A DNA stretch of 64,000 nucleotides from Lentisphaeria bacterium (GCA_900768505.1 CAAGED010000005.1:1-64000), one strand, 5' to 3'; shown: positions 26,466-36,586, numbered from the stretch's first letter. The notes: generated by a model from the letters alone, not told the origin. A program made the numbers and translations.

Positions 26466-28661
26466 ATGGATCGGACACATATTTTGAAGTTGGACGCGCC
26501 GATTGTGCGCTGGGATGAGGCTTTGCCGTTGGGTAATGGGATTAACGGGGTATTGCTTTGGGGCGGCAGAAATACCCTGAAATTATCATTGGATCGAGGG
26601 GATTTGTGGGATGAGCGCAATGGTGGAATTTATGAGCATCCGGATTGGAATTGGCAGGCGCTGGAGGAAATTTTTGCCACTAAAAATTCTGAGCGCCTAA
26701 ATGCCATTACAAGTTTGCATTCAAAAATTGTTGCTACCAAGCTTCCGGTTGGACGGCTGGAAATAAAATTGAGGAAGCGTCAGCAGATTGGCAGTTTTGT
26801 ATTGGATATGCGCAGTGCCGTTGCCGCGGTTGCCGATAGCAGGGATGAAGTAATTTTGAATTGTCTCTGTGACGCCAACATGCAGGGTATATTTTTACGT
26901 TTCGCCCCGGGAGTGGCGGCGGATATTGAAATTGTGCCTCCAGAATATGTAGCGAAACACCAAAAGCCGGCGGAGGGGTTTGTTAATTCGGTTGATTCTC
27001 TGGGATATGCGGCCGGAAAAAGTTTTGTTTCTGATAAATTAAAATATTATTTGCAGCAGGGCGCCGGAGTGGCCTACGGAATTTTTGTTCAGACCGTAGA
27101 CGAATGCAATTACCGTGTATTGGTTGAAAAACGCGATAAAATCGAAGATTTTTCCGAACTGATTGAGAAGTTTGGGAAGGGTAAAAATGAACTCTTTTTT
27201 GATGCCGTGCTGGATAAGCATTTGAAGTTCTGGCATGAATTTTGGAATCACTCCGCTGTAAAACTGCCGGATTACGAACTTCAGGCACAATACCTTTTCT
27301 GCCGTTATTTGTATGGTTCCGGCTCCCGGGTCGGCGCGCCGCCAATGCCGCTGCAGGGAGTGTGGACGGCGGATGATAATACATTGCCGCCGTGGAAGGG
27401 GGATTATCATCATGATTTAAATACCCAAATGACTTACCTGGCATATTTGAACAGCGGAGATTTCGATTGCGGTAAGAGCTTTTTTGATCACTTGTCCGGA
27501 CAGATTGAGGTTTATCGGAATTTTTGCCGCAGTTTTTATCACTGCGATGGCGTGGCGGTTCCGGGGACGGCCAGTCTGGCGGGACAGGCATTGGGCGGCT
27601 GGCCTCAGTATTCATTTTCGCCCACCAACACGGTTTGGCTGGCGCTGATGTTTGTTAAACATTACAAATATACCAAAAATGAAGAATTTTTAAGGCGCGA
27701 GGTTTGGCCGTTTGTGCGGGGAGTTGGAGAATTTGTGCTCAATGTGATGCACCTGGACGAGCATGGGAAATTGCGTTTCAGCATGAGTTGTTCGCCGGAA
27801 ATTCACGATGCGGGCATGAAGGCGTTTTACGAGGAGTTGACCAATTATGATTTGGCTTTATTGAAGGCGCTTTTTGAGGATTTGGCTTATTTGGCTCGTG
27901 AGTTGGGCGATATGGTTGAGTTTGATTTGTGGCGTTTGCATCAGCTGGAATTGCCGGACAATTATGCCGTCAGCGGCAACGGGTTGCAGATTGCTCCCGG
28001 GGAGGATTTGACGCAGTCCCATCGGCATCATTCGCACCTTATGGCGATTTATCCGCTTAAGTTATTGCGTCCGGGGGTGGATAAGGAGACGGACGGACTG
28101 ATTGACAACTCAATTCACTGGTTGGATTGGCTGGGCACCGGCGGCTGGGTGGGATTCAGTTTTACCTGGGATGCTGCATTGGAAGCCTACTGTGGCCGCG
28201 GCAGCCGTGCGCTGCGGCGTATTAAACAGTTTTTAGATGGCCTGGTCAGCCGAAATGGGTTCCACCTGAACGGAGATTACAAGGATTTGGGATATTGTTC
28301 GTTTAAATATCGGCCGTTTACCCTGGAGGGAAATTTTCTCTGCATGCAGGCGATACATGAAATGCTGTTGGATTCCAATAACGGATATTTGCGGATTTTT
28401 CCGGGATTGCCGGAGGAGTGGCGGGATGTTTCATTTCGGATGTTGCGCGGCGAGGGCAAACTCTGTGTCAGTGCTGAATTGAAAGAGGGAGTTTTGACCC
28501 GGCTGGAAATTCACGCCGGCGCGGAGTGCGAATTTTATTTGCACAAGCCGCAGGTGCCTTCCGTGCTGGACGAGATTTTGGAGTGGGAATTTTTAGATGG
28601 CGTGGCAGGTTGTCAAATGAAATTAGGACCGGGGGAGACCCGAATATTTGGTGATAATTAA
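26466..28661 (+). CDS. GH95-like glycoside hydrolase (alpha-L-fucosidase/galactosidase type)
   Basis: A 731-aa enzyme without signal peptide. The N-terminal beta domain begins with ALPLGNGINGVLLWGG, the characteristic opening of GH95. The (alpha/alpha)6 catalytic domain contains LQGVWTADDNTLPPWKGD, HDLNTQ (H316-Q321) and RHHSHLMAIYP. In characterised GH95 enzymes the central motif has Asn at both N-x-N positions; here the first is D317 and the second N319. It probably removes terminal fucose or L-galactose from plant or host glycans. GGAG lies 5 bases before the ATG. The gene follows tadG by 22 bases and converges on a GH36-like gene. Confidence 0.78.
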   Translation: MDRTHILKLDAPIVRWDEALPLGNGINGVLLWGGRNTLKLSLDRGDLWDERNGGIYEHPDWNWQALEEIFATKNSERLNAITSLHSKIVATKLPVGRLEIKLRKRQQIGSFVLDMRSAVAAVADSRDEVILNCLCDANMQGIFLRFAPGVAADIEIVPPEYVAKHQKPAEGFVNSVDSLGYAAGKSFVSDKLKYYLQQGAGVAYGIFVQTVDECNYRVLVEKRDKIEDFSELIEKFGKGKNELFFDAVLDKHLKFWHEFWNHSAVKLPDYELQAQYLFCRYLYGSGSRVGAPPMPLQGVWTADDNTLPPWKGDYHHDLNTQMTYLAYLNSGDFDCGKSFFDHLSGQIEVYRNFCRSFYHCDGVAVPGTASLAGQALGGWPQYSFSPTNTVWLALMFVKHYKYTKNEEFLRREVWPFVRGVGEFVLNVMHLDEHGKLRFSMSCSPEIHDAGMKAFYEELTNYDLALLKALFEDLAYLARELGDMVEFDLWRLHQLELPDNYAVSGNGLQIAPGEDLTQSHRHHSHLMAIYPLKLLRPGVDKETDGLIDNSIHWLDWLGTGGWVGFSFTWDAALEAYCGRGSRALRRIKQFLDGLVSRNGFHLNGDYKDLGYCSFKYRPFTLEGNFLCMQAIHEMLLDSNNGYLRIFPGLPEEWRDVSFRMLRGEGKLCVSAELKEGVLTRLEIHAGAECEFYLHKPQVPSVLDEILEWEFLDGVAGCQMKLGPGETRIFGDN

Positions 28662-28716
28662 CTGGGGACAAATTAACGGGGAGGCAGTTTTGCCATCGTG
28701 AGAGGGTTTCCGGATT

Positions 28717-28751
28717 AAAAAAATCCGCTGGAGTAATCTGGCGGATTTTTT
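28717..28751. terminator. Bidirectional terminator between convergent glycosidase genes
   Basis: AAAAAAATCCGC (28717-28728) pairs with GCGGATTTTTT (28741-28751). The A-run on one side and T-run on the other make a terminator usable in both directions, 56 bases after the GH95-like stop and 16 bases after the GH36-like stop. Confidence 0.85.
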
Positions 28752-28766
28752 ATTCTCCGAGAAAAA

Positions 28767-30419
28767 TTACAATTTGCCGAGGGCACCGGGAAGAATTTTA
28801 CCTGCAATAAATTTTCCCTCCGGCGTGAACGCATTATTCTGAGTTGGAATTACTTCGTTACTGAAATTGAAAATCCATTTTTCATTATCCTGCGGTGTCA
28901 GAATCAGCGCTTCAGCAAGGTATTTTACATCCAGCAGGTAGACAAAACTTTTTCCGGCGCCGTTGGCGGTCAATGCGGCAAACTCGCCGTTAGCCGCCGT
29001 GATTATCCTCCATTTTGCACGGGCGAGAATGCTCTGGTTGGCGGTGTAGAATTTTAGCAGGTGGCGGATAACATTTTTTGCCGTATCGGAGAGTTGCTCC
29101 GGTGCCGTGGAAATCATCGGCACTCCGGCCATTGCCGCCATCAGGTGACGGGAGACGTTTTCGGCGGATTCGTCCTTGGCCCAGTAGGCCGGGTCGGAGT
29201 GAATTGGCACTTCGTCCCCTAGCATCAGATGCATAAAAGCGGCCCCCTTGAGGTTGACCAGAAAATCCATCGGACAGTCGTAAACCCGGAAATTGGTGGC
29301 GGCGCGCAACATGGCTAAATTGGCGTAGTTTAGGCGAAACTCTACCAGTGCTTCCGGCTTGATTTGGCGTAATTCAGTCAGTAGATTTTCTAAAAATTTT
29401 CGGTATTCTCCTTTCCGTTCTCCAACTGCCGTGCCAATTTTGGGCAGGTAGGAGTCAATGAAATCCACCTTGAATCCGTCCAGTGCATTCTCACGAGCCA
29501 GTTCAATGAAAGTGTCATGAATGTATTCAGCAAACTTGGCATCCTGAATCGCCATCTCCATCCCGCCGGCCGGCCCCTTGGCGCGAAAGGCGGTGGCATA
29601 TTTTTTGACCGCCATGGAGTTGCAGCCGACAAATACCGGTGTAACCCAGAGCAGATAGCGCAACTTCATTGCCTTTACGCGTTTGACATGATCGGTGAAG
29701 TTGGTGAATTTGTTTTTCGATGGTTCAAAGTCTCCAATTTGGGCATACCATGGAATTCCGGGGGTGTCCGCACCAGTGCGCTTACGGGTATCAAAACTCC
29801 AGCCGTCGTCCAAAATGAAGGTTTTAAAACCTAACTCGGCGGCGCCGGAAGCGCATTTTTCCACCATTTTTTCATCGAAGTCGGCATAAAATGCGTACCA
29901 GGTACAGTAGACTGGATCGTAGGCGGCGGCTGGAAATTTTATGTTGGTTAAATTCGCCGCCGATTTAGCCCAATCCCGGTAAGCAGCGACGCTCTCCTGC
30001 CACGGAGCCGGGCGGGTGTCCAGGTAGATGGTGTTGCCGTGGTCGTTGTACTGGAAGGTGAGGGTGATGGAGCATTCGGTATGGTTGGCGTCAAATCCAA
30101 CTGCAATATTGACTTCATCGTCTAAATTTTCTACTCCGATCGCCAGTTTGTTATGTAATCCGACATCCAGCAACATGGCAAAAGGGGTGAAGCGAGTGGC
30201 GGCAGCGGTGAAATCCATGCTCCAGGCCACGCGCATCTGGGGAAAAAATTCTGTAGGTGTCCAGAAGCCATGGATTCCGGCCACCGAGCGTACAAATTTA
30301 ATTTTTACGCCATCAAGAGAGGGGGGGAGCTTTATTGTGTCCAGTTGATTTTGATCCAGACTGATTTGGTAAATAATGGCATCGCTTTTGCCTTCCGGGA
30401 TACTTAATACTGCGTCCAT
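28767..30419 (-). CDS. GH36-like (clan GH-D) alpha-galactosidase-type glycosidase
   Basis: A 550-aa cytoplasmic enzyme with the TIM-barrel motifs of clan GH-D: FILDDGW near residue 202, the nucleophile motif GFKVDF (D319) and a candidate acid/base in YDCPMD (D381). An N-terminal beta domain precedes the barrel. I place the start at the ATG at 30419, which has GGAG 9 bases upstream and sits inside a transcript from an extended -10 promoter (30468-30476). A GTG at 30464 would lie at the transcription start itself. It is a paralog of the gene at 57209. Likely substrates are alpha-galactosides, but specificity is inference. Confidence 0.85.
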   Translation of the reverse strand: MDAVLSIPEGKSDAIIYQISLDQNQLDTIKLPPSLDGVKIKFVRSVAGIHGFWTPTEFFPQMRVAWSMDFTAAATRFTPFAMLLDVGLHNKLAIGVENLDDEVNIAVGFDANHTECSITLTFQYNDHGNTIYLDTRPAPWQESVAAYRDWAKSAANLTNIKFPAAAYDPVYCTWYAFYADFDEKMVEKCASGAAELGFKTFILDDGWSFDTRKRTGADTPGIPWYAQIGDFEPSKNKFTNFTDHVKRVKAMKLRYLLWVTPVFVGCNSMAVKKYATAFRAKGPAGGMEMAIQDAKFAEYIHDTFIELARENALDGFKVDFIDSYLPKIGTAVGERKGEYRKFLENLLTELRQIKPEALVEFRLNYANLAMLRAATNFRVYDCPMDFLVNLKGAAFMHLMLGDEVPIHSDPAYWAKDESAENVSRHLMAAMAGVPMISTAPEQLSDTAKNVIRHLLKFYTANQSILARAKWRIITAANGEFAALTANGAGKSFVYLLDVKYLAEALILTPQDNEKWIFNFSNEVIPTQNNAFTPEGKFIAGKILPGALGKL

Positions 30420-30467
30420 ATGGTTAAACTCCGCTAATTTTGAATTATTAAAAATCACACTCACGAT

Positions 30468-30476
30468 ATTATATCA
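30468..30476 (-). promoter_or_regulatory. Extended -10 promoter for the GH36-like gene
   Basis: On the minus strand TGATATAAT is a perfect extended -10 element (TGnTATAAT). The -35 region is poor, as expected for extended -10 promoters. Transcription would begin near 30461, about 42 bases before the start codon at 30419. Confidence 0.6.
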
Positions 30477-30623
30477 CTTTAAATGGAAAAATTCCAGTAA
30501 TGATTATTTATTTGAGAGTTTTGAGGATTGGAAAGTAGTTCAAAAAATTGCTTTTTTATTTAAAAGTGGGGAATACTTGTACATATGAAAAAACTACACA
30601 AATAACAACCGGAATATAATAAT

Positions 30624-30656
30624 AAAGCCGGGAAAACAACATGAGATCCCGGCTTT
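30624..30656 (-). terminator. Terminator of the DUF2062 gene
   Basis: AAAGCCGGGA (30624-30633) and TCCCGGCTTT (30647-30656) form a perfect 10-bp stem 15 bases after the DUF2062 stop. The minus strand continues with TTATTATTAT, and the plus-strand flank is also T-rich, so it may work in both directions. Confidence 0.75.
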
Positions 30657-30671
30657 AATTTTTTTATTTTT

Positions 30672-31184
30672 TTATTGTTGCGGTGAATTACCTGCCTGAA
30701 GTTTGGCTTTTTTCATTTTTGCGTAGTTTATAACCAAATATTTAACCACGTAGTAAGTTATCGGTGTCATGACCGCTGTCAGAATTGCCCCGCCGATAAA
30801 AAATGCCACTACCAACTCCTGCCCAATTTTCCACAATGCGGAAAAATTTTGCAACTCCAGCACATCCTTGAACAACTCTTTCACCTCCGCAAAGGTGAGG
30901 TTGCCCCCCATAATTTTGTTGCCGACATAACATTGCGCCGGATAAATAAAAAATATGGTGACATGATTGGTCAACAATGTTCCCAAGGTGGCGCCAATTT
31001 TACTGCCCTTGAGCAAAAACGATGTCGGCAGTGAGCAGGCCAACTGAAGCCCAAACGGAATCAGGCAGCCGTAAAACATGCCGATAGCCCAGCCGCGGGC
31101 AATGTATTCCGGAGTGGCTTTTTCCCGGACGATTTTGCCGTAAAGCCACATCCCTTTTCGTTTAATCCATTTGCCGATACGCAT
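30672..31184 (-). CDS. DUF2062 domain membrane protein
   Basis: A 170-aa protein with a short basic N-terminus and three or four membrane segments. The segment TPEYIARGWAIGMFYGCLIPFGLQ matches the DUF2062 opening, and GTLLTNHVTIFFIYP matches its central Asn-Pro/His-Thr region (here NH rather than NP). It has an ideal AGGAGGATTT ribosome binding site. Function of the family is not established; it often accompanies lipid or glycan synthesis genes. It is followed by its own terminator and preceded by a DedA gene, both minus strand. Confidence 0.82.
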   Translation of the reverse strand: MRIGKWIKRKGMWLYGKIVREKATPEYIARGWAIGMFYGCLIPFGLQLACSLPTSFLLKGSKIGATLGTLLTNHVTIFFIYPAQCYVGNKIMGGNLTFAEVKELFKDVLELQNFSALWKIGQELVVAFFIGGAILTAVMTPITYYVVKYLVINYAKMKKAKLQAGNSPQQ

Positions 31185-31237
31185 AAATCCTCCTCTGATT
31201 TTACGTTGGTGGGTGGATATTATTTTTTGTAATCAAC

Positions 31238-31933
31238 TCAATTATTTGAAGATGAATTGGTTTTGATTTTGCCATTCATTACAATGCGCTCACACAATAG
31301 GTAAATTACCACTACGGCCGCCAATCCTAAAAATAACCAGAGGTAATTGTCCGAAATGATCTTTTTACCCTTTTCGGCCAACGCTTCATAACTAGATTCG
31401 CCGGCTAAATGGCCAAAATACCACCCCAGCAAGGTCAACACCACTACCCAAATTCCTGCACCAAGCGCAGTGAAAAAACTGAAACGCCAGAAATTCATCT
31501 TCACCAGACCGGCCGGAATCGAAATTAACTGCCGAATCGCCGGCAGCAGCCGGCAGACAAAGGTGGTTAATTCGCCGTAATGACGGAATAACTCCTCCGC
31601 ACGATCCAGTTTCTTTTCCGGCAGAAAAAAATATTTTCCGTATTTGTGCAGTAATGGCCGCCCCAGTTTATATGCCAAATAATAGTTAATGTACGCTCCC
31701 GCCATCGAACCGAGCAAGCCGACAAAAATTGCCATCATCATTGCCGTCAGCGGCGACCCGAAGGTCAAATCACCCCGATACGCCATGAAACCGGCCGGAA
31801 TCATAATTATTTCGCTGGGAAATGGAATGAATGAGCTTTCAATTGTCATGAAAACAAAAATTATCAAAAAACCCCAGGTGTGGGCATTTTCGGTCAGAAG
31901 GCGGATGAAATCGGTGATTATGCTCTCTGTCAT
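31238..31933 (-). CDS. DedA-family membrane protein
   Basis: A 231-aa inner-membrane protein with the DedA/VTT layout: an N-terminal helix, the reentrant segment with SSFIPFPSEIIMIPAG, and FVCRLLPAIRQLISIPAGLVK with the conserved Arg-x-x-Pro and Gly. DedA proteins act in polyprenyl-phosphate or phospholipid recycling and membrane homeostasis; several are lipid scramblases or flippases. It lies 54 bases upstream of the DUF2062 gene and may be cotranscribed with it. Confidence 0.92.
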   Translation of the reverse strand: MTESIITDFIRLLTENAHTWGFLIIFVFMTIESSFIPFPSEIIMIPAGFMAYRGDLTFGSPLTAMMMAIFVGLLGSMAGAYINYYLAYKLGRPLLHKYGKYFFLPEKKLDRAEELFRHYGELTTFVCRLLPAIRQLISIPAGLVKMNFWRFSFFTALGAGIWVVVLTLLGWYFGHLAGESSYEALAEKGKKIISDNYLWLFLGLAAVVVIYLLCERIVMNGKIKTNSSSNN

Positions 31934-32022
31934 GTTGTAAAATAATCCTTTTTTAGTGCATTTAAATTTATCTCTGCTTATAAATTAACACATATTTGTT
32001 TTTTTTCATCTAATAATAACAA

Positions 32023-33702
32023 TTATTCATGTAATTTTTCGCCAATTTCAATGGAGCGCTCCGCAATATTGGAAATATGCCGCGCCACATCCCGGCACTC
32101 TGAAAGCAACTCTACAAAATGCACTCCCAATGCTCCAGTACACTCCTTGTGGGCCATCCGCTTCAAATGATTGCTTTCATATTTATCCGCCATGGCGATA
32201 ATGCTCTTTTCATTCTCAACCGCACAACCAGCCAAATGTTTGTCGCAAGTCTTCAATGCCAGCAACGCATCGTGGGCTTGACTGGCGAGCATCCCGGTCA
32301 AATTGGCCAGCTCTGTTTTGGCTGAGGCGGAAAGATGTTTCTCTGTAGCTCGGATATCATTGGCAATATTCACAATGTTTATTGCGTGGTCGCCAATGCG
32401 TTCCGCATCGTTTATGCAGTGAATAACCTTTGGTATTGTTGCCGCCTGGCGAGTTGTCAATTGCCGGCAGGTCAGTTCAGTCAGGTAGTCGGTTATTTCC
32501 GCCTGAAACTGATCCACCTCCACCTCGGCGTCATTCAACTGCGCCTGCTTATCCTGAATCTTCTTTGTCGAAAAAAGGTAATCATTCATCGATAGAGAAA
32601 CCATATTCCAGGCCTTGCCGAACATTTCACTCATGCAATTTCTGGCTTGACTTATGGCAATTTCCGGCGTATTCAAAAGGTGGAGCTCTAAATGACGTAT
32701 TTTTTCCGGCTGTTTGGTTTGCGGAATTATACGCATACACAAATTTGCCAGCAGCGGTATAAACGGGCACAAGACCAGAGTGGTTATCACATTGAATATG
32801 GTATGCGCATTGGCAATGTGACGCTGAATATCACTGCTGGAACTCAAACGTGTCACCAAATCAAAAAATATCGGCGCCGGATTATTGCCCCAATGCCACC
32901 AGAATGTGCTGACGATCAGCAATACCCCGATGCCGTTGAACAACGTGTGCGCCATCGCCGCCTGTTTTGCCGTGCGGTTTGCCGTTAATGCCGCCAACTG
33001 CGCCGTTACCGTGGTACCGATATTCGAGCCCAGCACCAACGCAATGGCGGTGTATAAGTTGATGATTCCGCCGCCGCCCAAGGCAATAATTATACCGGTA
33101 GCTGCAGAACTGCTCTGGATAATCATGGTGGCCGCCAAACCAACTCCAATGGCTCCTAAAAGCGCTCCCACGGGAATTGTTCCCCCCACCGGAGCGCAGT
33201 CGAAAGCGGTAAATGCTTGCAAAAATGCCGGATCCTTGGACAATTCTTTTAATTGGGTGGTCATCAGTTCCATTCCCAGAAAGAGAAAGCCGAAGCCGAG
33301 AATTGTGTCGCTCCAGCCGCGGAAAAAGGTTTTTTCCACGAACATCAGCAATAAGCCAAGAATAATCGCCGGCATAATCAGCCAGGTGACTTCGAATGCC
33401 ACCAATTGCGCCGTTACCGTCGTCCCGATATTGGCGCCGAAGATAATGCCGATGGATTGCACCAAATTCAACAACCCGGCGTTGACAAAGCCGATTACCA
33501 TTACCGTGGTGGCGCTGGAAGATTGAATTATGGCGGTGATAAATGTTCCGGACATAATTGCCACAAAACGATTCGAGGCAAAAAATCCTAAAATCGACCG
33601 CAGTTTCTCTCCGGCGATTTTGTTAAGTCCGTCACTCATCAAGGTCATGCCGTAGATAAAAATCGCCAGGCCGCCCAGTACTCCGATAATCAATGAACAC
33701 AT
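32023..33702 (-). CDS. Na+/phosphate cotransporter with PhoU-like C-terminal domain
   Basis: A 559-aa protein. The membrane part (residues ~1-310) shows the inverted repeat of the NptA/PNaS family with two QSSS motifs (AIIQSSSATTVMV and IIQSSSAATGIII) and GANIGTTVTA/GSNIGTTVTA. The C-terminal ~200 residues are helical and resemble PhoU (HCINDAERIGDHAINIV). It imports phosphate with sodium, with the PhoU-like part probably regulating activity. Start ATG 33702 has GGGAG 10 bases upstream. Confidence 0.92.
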   Translation of the reverse strand: MCSLIIGVLGGLAIFIYGMTLMSDGLNKIAGEKLRSILGFFASNRFVAIMSGTFITAIIQSSSATTVMVIGFVNAGLLNLVQSIGIIFGANIGTTVTAQLVAFEVTWLIMPAIILGLLLMFVEKTFFRGWSDTILGFGFLFLGMELMTTQLKELSKDPAFLQAFTAFDCAPVGGTIPVGALLGAIGVGLAATMIIQSSSAATGIIIALGGGGIINLYTAIALVLGSNIGTTVTAQLAALTANRTAKQAAMAHTLFNGIGVLLIVSTFWWHWGNNPAPIFFDLVTRLSSSSDIQRHIANAHTIFNVITTLVLCPFIPLLANLCMRIIPQTKQPEKIRHLELHLLNTPEIAISQARNCMSEMFGKAWNMVSLSMNDYLFSTKKIQDKQAQLNDAEVEVDQFQAEITDYLTELTCRQLTTRQAATIPKVIHCINDAERIGDHAINIVNIANDIRATEKHLSASAKTELANLTGMLASQAHDALLALKTCDKHLAGCAVENEKSIIAMADKYESNHLKRMAHKECTGALGVHFVELLSECRDVARHISNIAERSIEIGEKLHE

Positions 33703-34001
33703 TAATAAATTTCTCCCAAATATTTTTTTGAATCAGGTCAGTGTCGCGTCAACGATAATTATGCGCAAAAACCATCAAGATTAGGATTTAGATTTTTACT
33801 TTTGCGAATGAAGGCGACGAGGGCATCAGACGACATAAGCAAAATAAAAATTTGTTTTTAAGATGATTGCCGTTAAGCATTTGCGTTTTTTGTCTTCTCC
33901 TGGCGGTTGTTTCTCCCCATTGATACCTTGTATCGGCGGCTCAAAAACGCACCAATCCAAAGCCAAAATAATACGCAATCTTTGCTGCAAATTCTCAATT
34001 G
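33703..34001. other. Intergenic region between minus-strand ion transporter genes
   Basis: About 300 bases separate the Na/Pi cotransporter from the Ca2+-type ATPase, both minus strand. No coding frame of note, no stable terminator and no clean promoter are visible, although the 33720-33790 part is A/T-rich enough to hold the cotransporter promoter. Confidence 0.4.
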
Positions 34002-36566
34002 TCACGACACCATCTTGTTTTTGGTTCGCCTGAGGAATCGCACCGCTTCACCCAGCAGGAAAATCCAGGATGTTCCGCCGATAATCAACAGCCAGTCGTG
34101 TAGCGGCAGCGGTTCAGTACGGAACATGCGTCCGCCAAACTGAGTAATCAAAATCTGACCGCCCAGAATTACCACTGCAATCCAGGCGAATACCGGATTG
34201 TCGGGCGGCGTCAGAATCATGGACTTATTACTTCCCATGGCCCGCACATTCAGCAAATTCCAGAATTGCAGCAGGACAAAACTGCTGAATATAATGGTCA
34301 ATTCCCTTGGATCAATGCCATCGTCTCCCCATAATTTGATGGCAAAAAAGAATATCGCCATAAAGAGCAAACCGGTGCCGAAAATATGCAGCGCCATTTT
34401 CCCGCTGATAATAAATTTGCCCGGATGTCGAGGCGGCTGATTCATCACCTCCGGCGTTGGCGGTTCCGTGGCCAGAGCCAGTGCGGCAAAGGTGTCCATA
34501 ATTAAGTTTATCCACAACATCTGAATTACCGTCAGCGGCATTGATACTCCGACAAAAGGACCCATAAGGGCAATACCGGCCGCCGCAACGTTGATTGTCA
34601 GTTGAAATACCAGAAATTTCTGAATGTTCAGGTAGAGCGAACGTCCCCACAATACCGCATTGACGATACTGCGGAACGAGTCATCCAGTAATATGATATC
34701 CGCCGCCTCCCGGGCAATTGCCGTACCGGTTTTGCCCATGGCGATACCCACATCCGCATGATGCAGCGCCGGAGCGTCGTTGGTGCCGTCACCGGTGACG
34801 GCCACCACTTCGTGTTGAAGCTGCAAATTTTTCACCAGGCGCATTTTATCATTGGGTCGGGCGCGGGAGATAATCTGCAGCTCCTTGCTGCAGGTTAAAC
34901 ATGCCTCGTCGGAGAGAGCCTCAAAAAATCGTCCCTCAATGGGCAGCTGGTTTTGCACCAAACCGATTTGGCGGCCGATTTCTCCAGCGGTTACGGCGGT
35001 GTCTCCGGTGACAATTTTAACCTTAATTCCAGCTCGAGTGCACTCCTTAACCGCTTCCGGCACATCCGGTCGAACCGGATCGGCGATGGCGACAAATCCC
35101 AAAAAAGTCAGCCCGGTTTGATTTAAATCCTCCTGCGCGCAATCGGCGTAGGCAAATCCCAGGGTACGAAATCCCTTAGCCTGCGCTGATTGAAATTTCC
35201 CCAGCAGGGTTTGACGTTGTGTCTGATTAATTTCTTCAACTCCGTTCAGACCCAATATGGAGATGGATTTTGACAAAATAACCTCCGGCGCACCTTTAAA
35301 GTGAATGCGGCCGTTGTCAAGCAAGGTGGCCATGAATTTTTTTTCCGTGGTAAACGGCCACTGTTTCTTTATTCCGTGTGCGGCGCGAATCGCGGCATAA
35401 TTCACCTCAATTCCGCTAAGATAGCGCAACAATGCTCCCTCCGTGGGGTTGCCGATAACTTCATCTCCGTTAAGATTGGCGCTGGAGTTGACACTGAACG
35501 CCTCTTCGATGAGTTTGTCGTCTCCGGAGGGGAAATTGGTCTCCACCACATGCATTTGATTCATGGTCAGCGTACCGGTTTTATCGGTGCAGATGACCGT
35601 GGCGGCGCCGATGGTTTCGGCGGCGTGAAGCTTGCGGATGAGAATATTGTTTTTGGCCATGCGCCGCATGCTCATGGCCAAACTCAGCGTAACGCTCATT
35701 GGCAAACCCTCCGGCACGGTGACTACAATCAACGTTACCGCAATCATAAAAATATTCAGCAGCAGCTTAATCGTATCATGATCCGGAAAATTAGCCAGTT
35801 CGTTACCTAAATATGCTTTTGTGAAAAGTATCAGAAAAAGCAATGCGGCAAGCGTGAAACCAAAAATTGCAATAATTTTGCTTAATTTGGTCAATTGCTT
35901 CTGCAATGGCGTTGGATTGTTGGTTATTTCAGTGGCCGCCCGAGCCGTTTTGCCGATTTCGGTAGCCATTCCAACAGCGGTGATTTTCAGGTAGGCGTTG
36001 CCACTCAGCACCATTGAACCGCGCAGAACCTGATCGGCCTGATAACTGGAATCTTTGAATTCAGCGCAGCGGGGATTGTCGGAGGATAGTTTTAAAATCG
36101 GCTCCGGTTCGCCGGTAAATTTCGATTGATCCACATAAAAATCCGTATCCTCCAGAACTTGAGCGTCCGCCGGAATCTCTTCGCCGGTTTCCACAAAAAT
36201 CAAATCCCCCACCACCAGTTCGGATTTGACGCAGTTGCAGAATGCGCCGTTGCGGAGCACCTTGTAAAGCACCTCGTCATCCGCCCGGTTGAGAATATCA
36301 AACTCTCGCCCCGCTTTGTATTCACTGAGAAAACCAATCCCTCCGGCCAGGACCACCGCCAATAAAATGCCGGCACCCTCAACAAAACTGCCGCTTAAAA
36401 TTGAAATAAATGCCGCCACGGCTAAAATTATAATTAAGGGATCGCTGAACTTCTCGCGCAATAATTCCCACACCGACTGGTGGGGCGGCTCCGCCAATAA
36501 ATTGACGCCGTGTGCATTGCGGCTCGAAGTTACTTCCTGATCATTAAGTCCCTGGTATTTGGTCAT
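34002..36566 (-). CDS. P-type ATPase, Ca2+-transporting (type IIB/PMCA-like)
   Basis: An 854-aa cation pump. The phosphorylation site is CTDKTGTLTMNQM, the M4 motif is TVPEGLPMSVT (PEGLP as in Ca2+ pumps), the hinge is VTGDGTNDAPAL, and M6 carries WINLIMDTFAALALATEPP as in plasma-membrane-type Ca2+ ATPases. The actuator-domain loop reads FTGEPEPI rather than the usual TGES, so Pro replaces Ser, seen in several bacterial members. It exports Ca2+ or a similar divalent ion across the inner membrane. It starts 20 bases after secDF and is probably in its operon. Confidence 0.93.
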   Translation of the reverse strand: MTKYQGLNDQEVTSSRNAHGVNLLAEPPHQSVWELLREKFSDPLIIILAVAAFISILSGSFVEGAGILLAVVLAGGIGFLSEYKAGREFDILNRADDEVLYKVLRNGAFCNCVKSELVVGDLIFVETGEEIPADAQVLEDTDFYVDQSKFTGEPEPILKLSSDNPRCAEFKDSSYQADQVLRGSMVLSGNAYLKITAVGMATEIGKTARAATEITNNPTPLQKQLTKLSKIIAIFGFTLAALLFLILFTKAYLGNELANFPDHDTIKLLLNIFMIAVTLIVVTVPEGLPMSVTLSLAMSMRRMAKNNILIRKLHAAETIGAATVICTDKTGTLTMNQMHVVETNFPSGDDKLIEEAFSVNSSANLNGDEVIGNPTEGALLRYLSGIEVNYAAIRAAHGIKKQWPFTTEKKFMATLLDNGRIHFKGAPEVILSKSISILGLNGVEEINQTQRQTLLGKFQSAQAKGFRTLGFAYADCAQEDLNQTGLTFLGFVAIADPVRPDVPEAVKECTRAGIKVKIVTGDTAVTAGEIGRQIGLVQNQLPIEGRFFEALSDEACLTCSKELQIISRARPNDKMRLVKNLQLQHEVVAVTGDGTNDAPALHHADVGIAMGKTGTAIAREAADIILLDDSFRSIVNAVLWGRSLYLNIQKFLVFQLTINVAAAGIALMGPFVGVSMPLTVIQMLWINLIMDTFAALALATEPPTPEVMNQPPRHPGKFIISGKMALHIFGTGLLFMAIFFFAIKLWGDDGIDPRELTIIFSSFVLLQFWNLLNVRAMGSNKSMILTPPDNPVFAWIAVVILGGQILITQFGGRMFRTEPLPLHDWLLIIGGTSWIFLLGEAVRFLRRTKNKMVS

Positions 36567-36586
36567 AAAAAATCCTTGAAATGTTT

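Noticed and set aside
33907..34143. Short plus-strand open frame between the Na/Pi cotransporter and the Ca2+ ATPase
   Set aside because: It overlaps the end of the ATPase gene in antisense, lacks a ribosome binding site, and has no family pattern.
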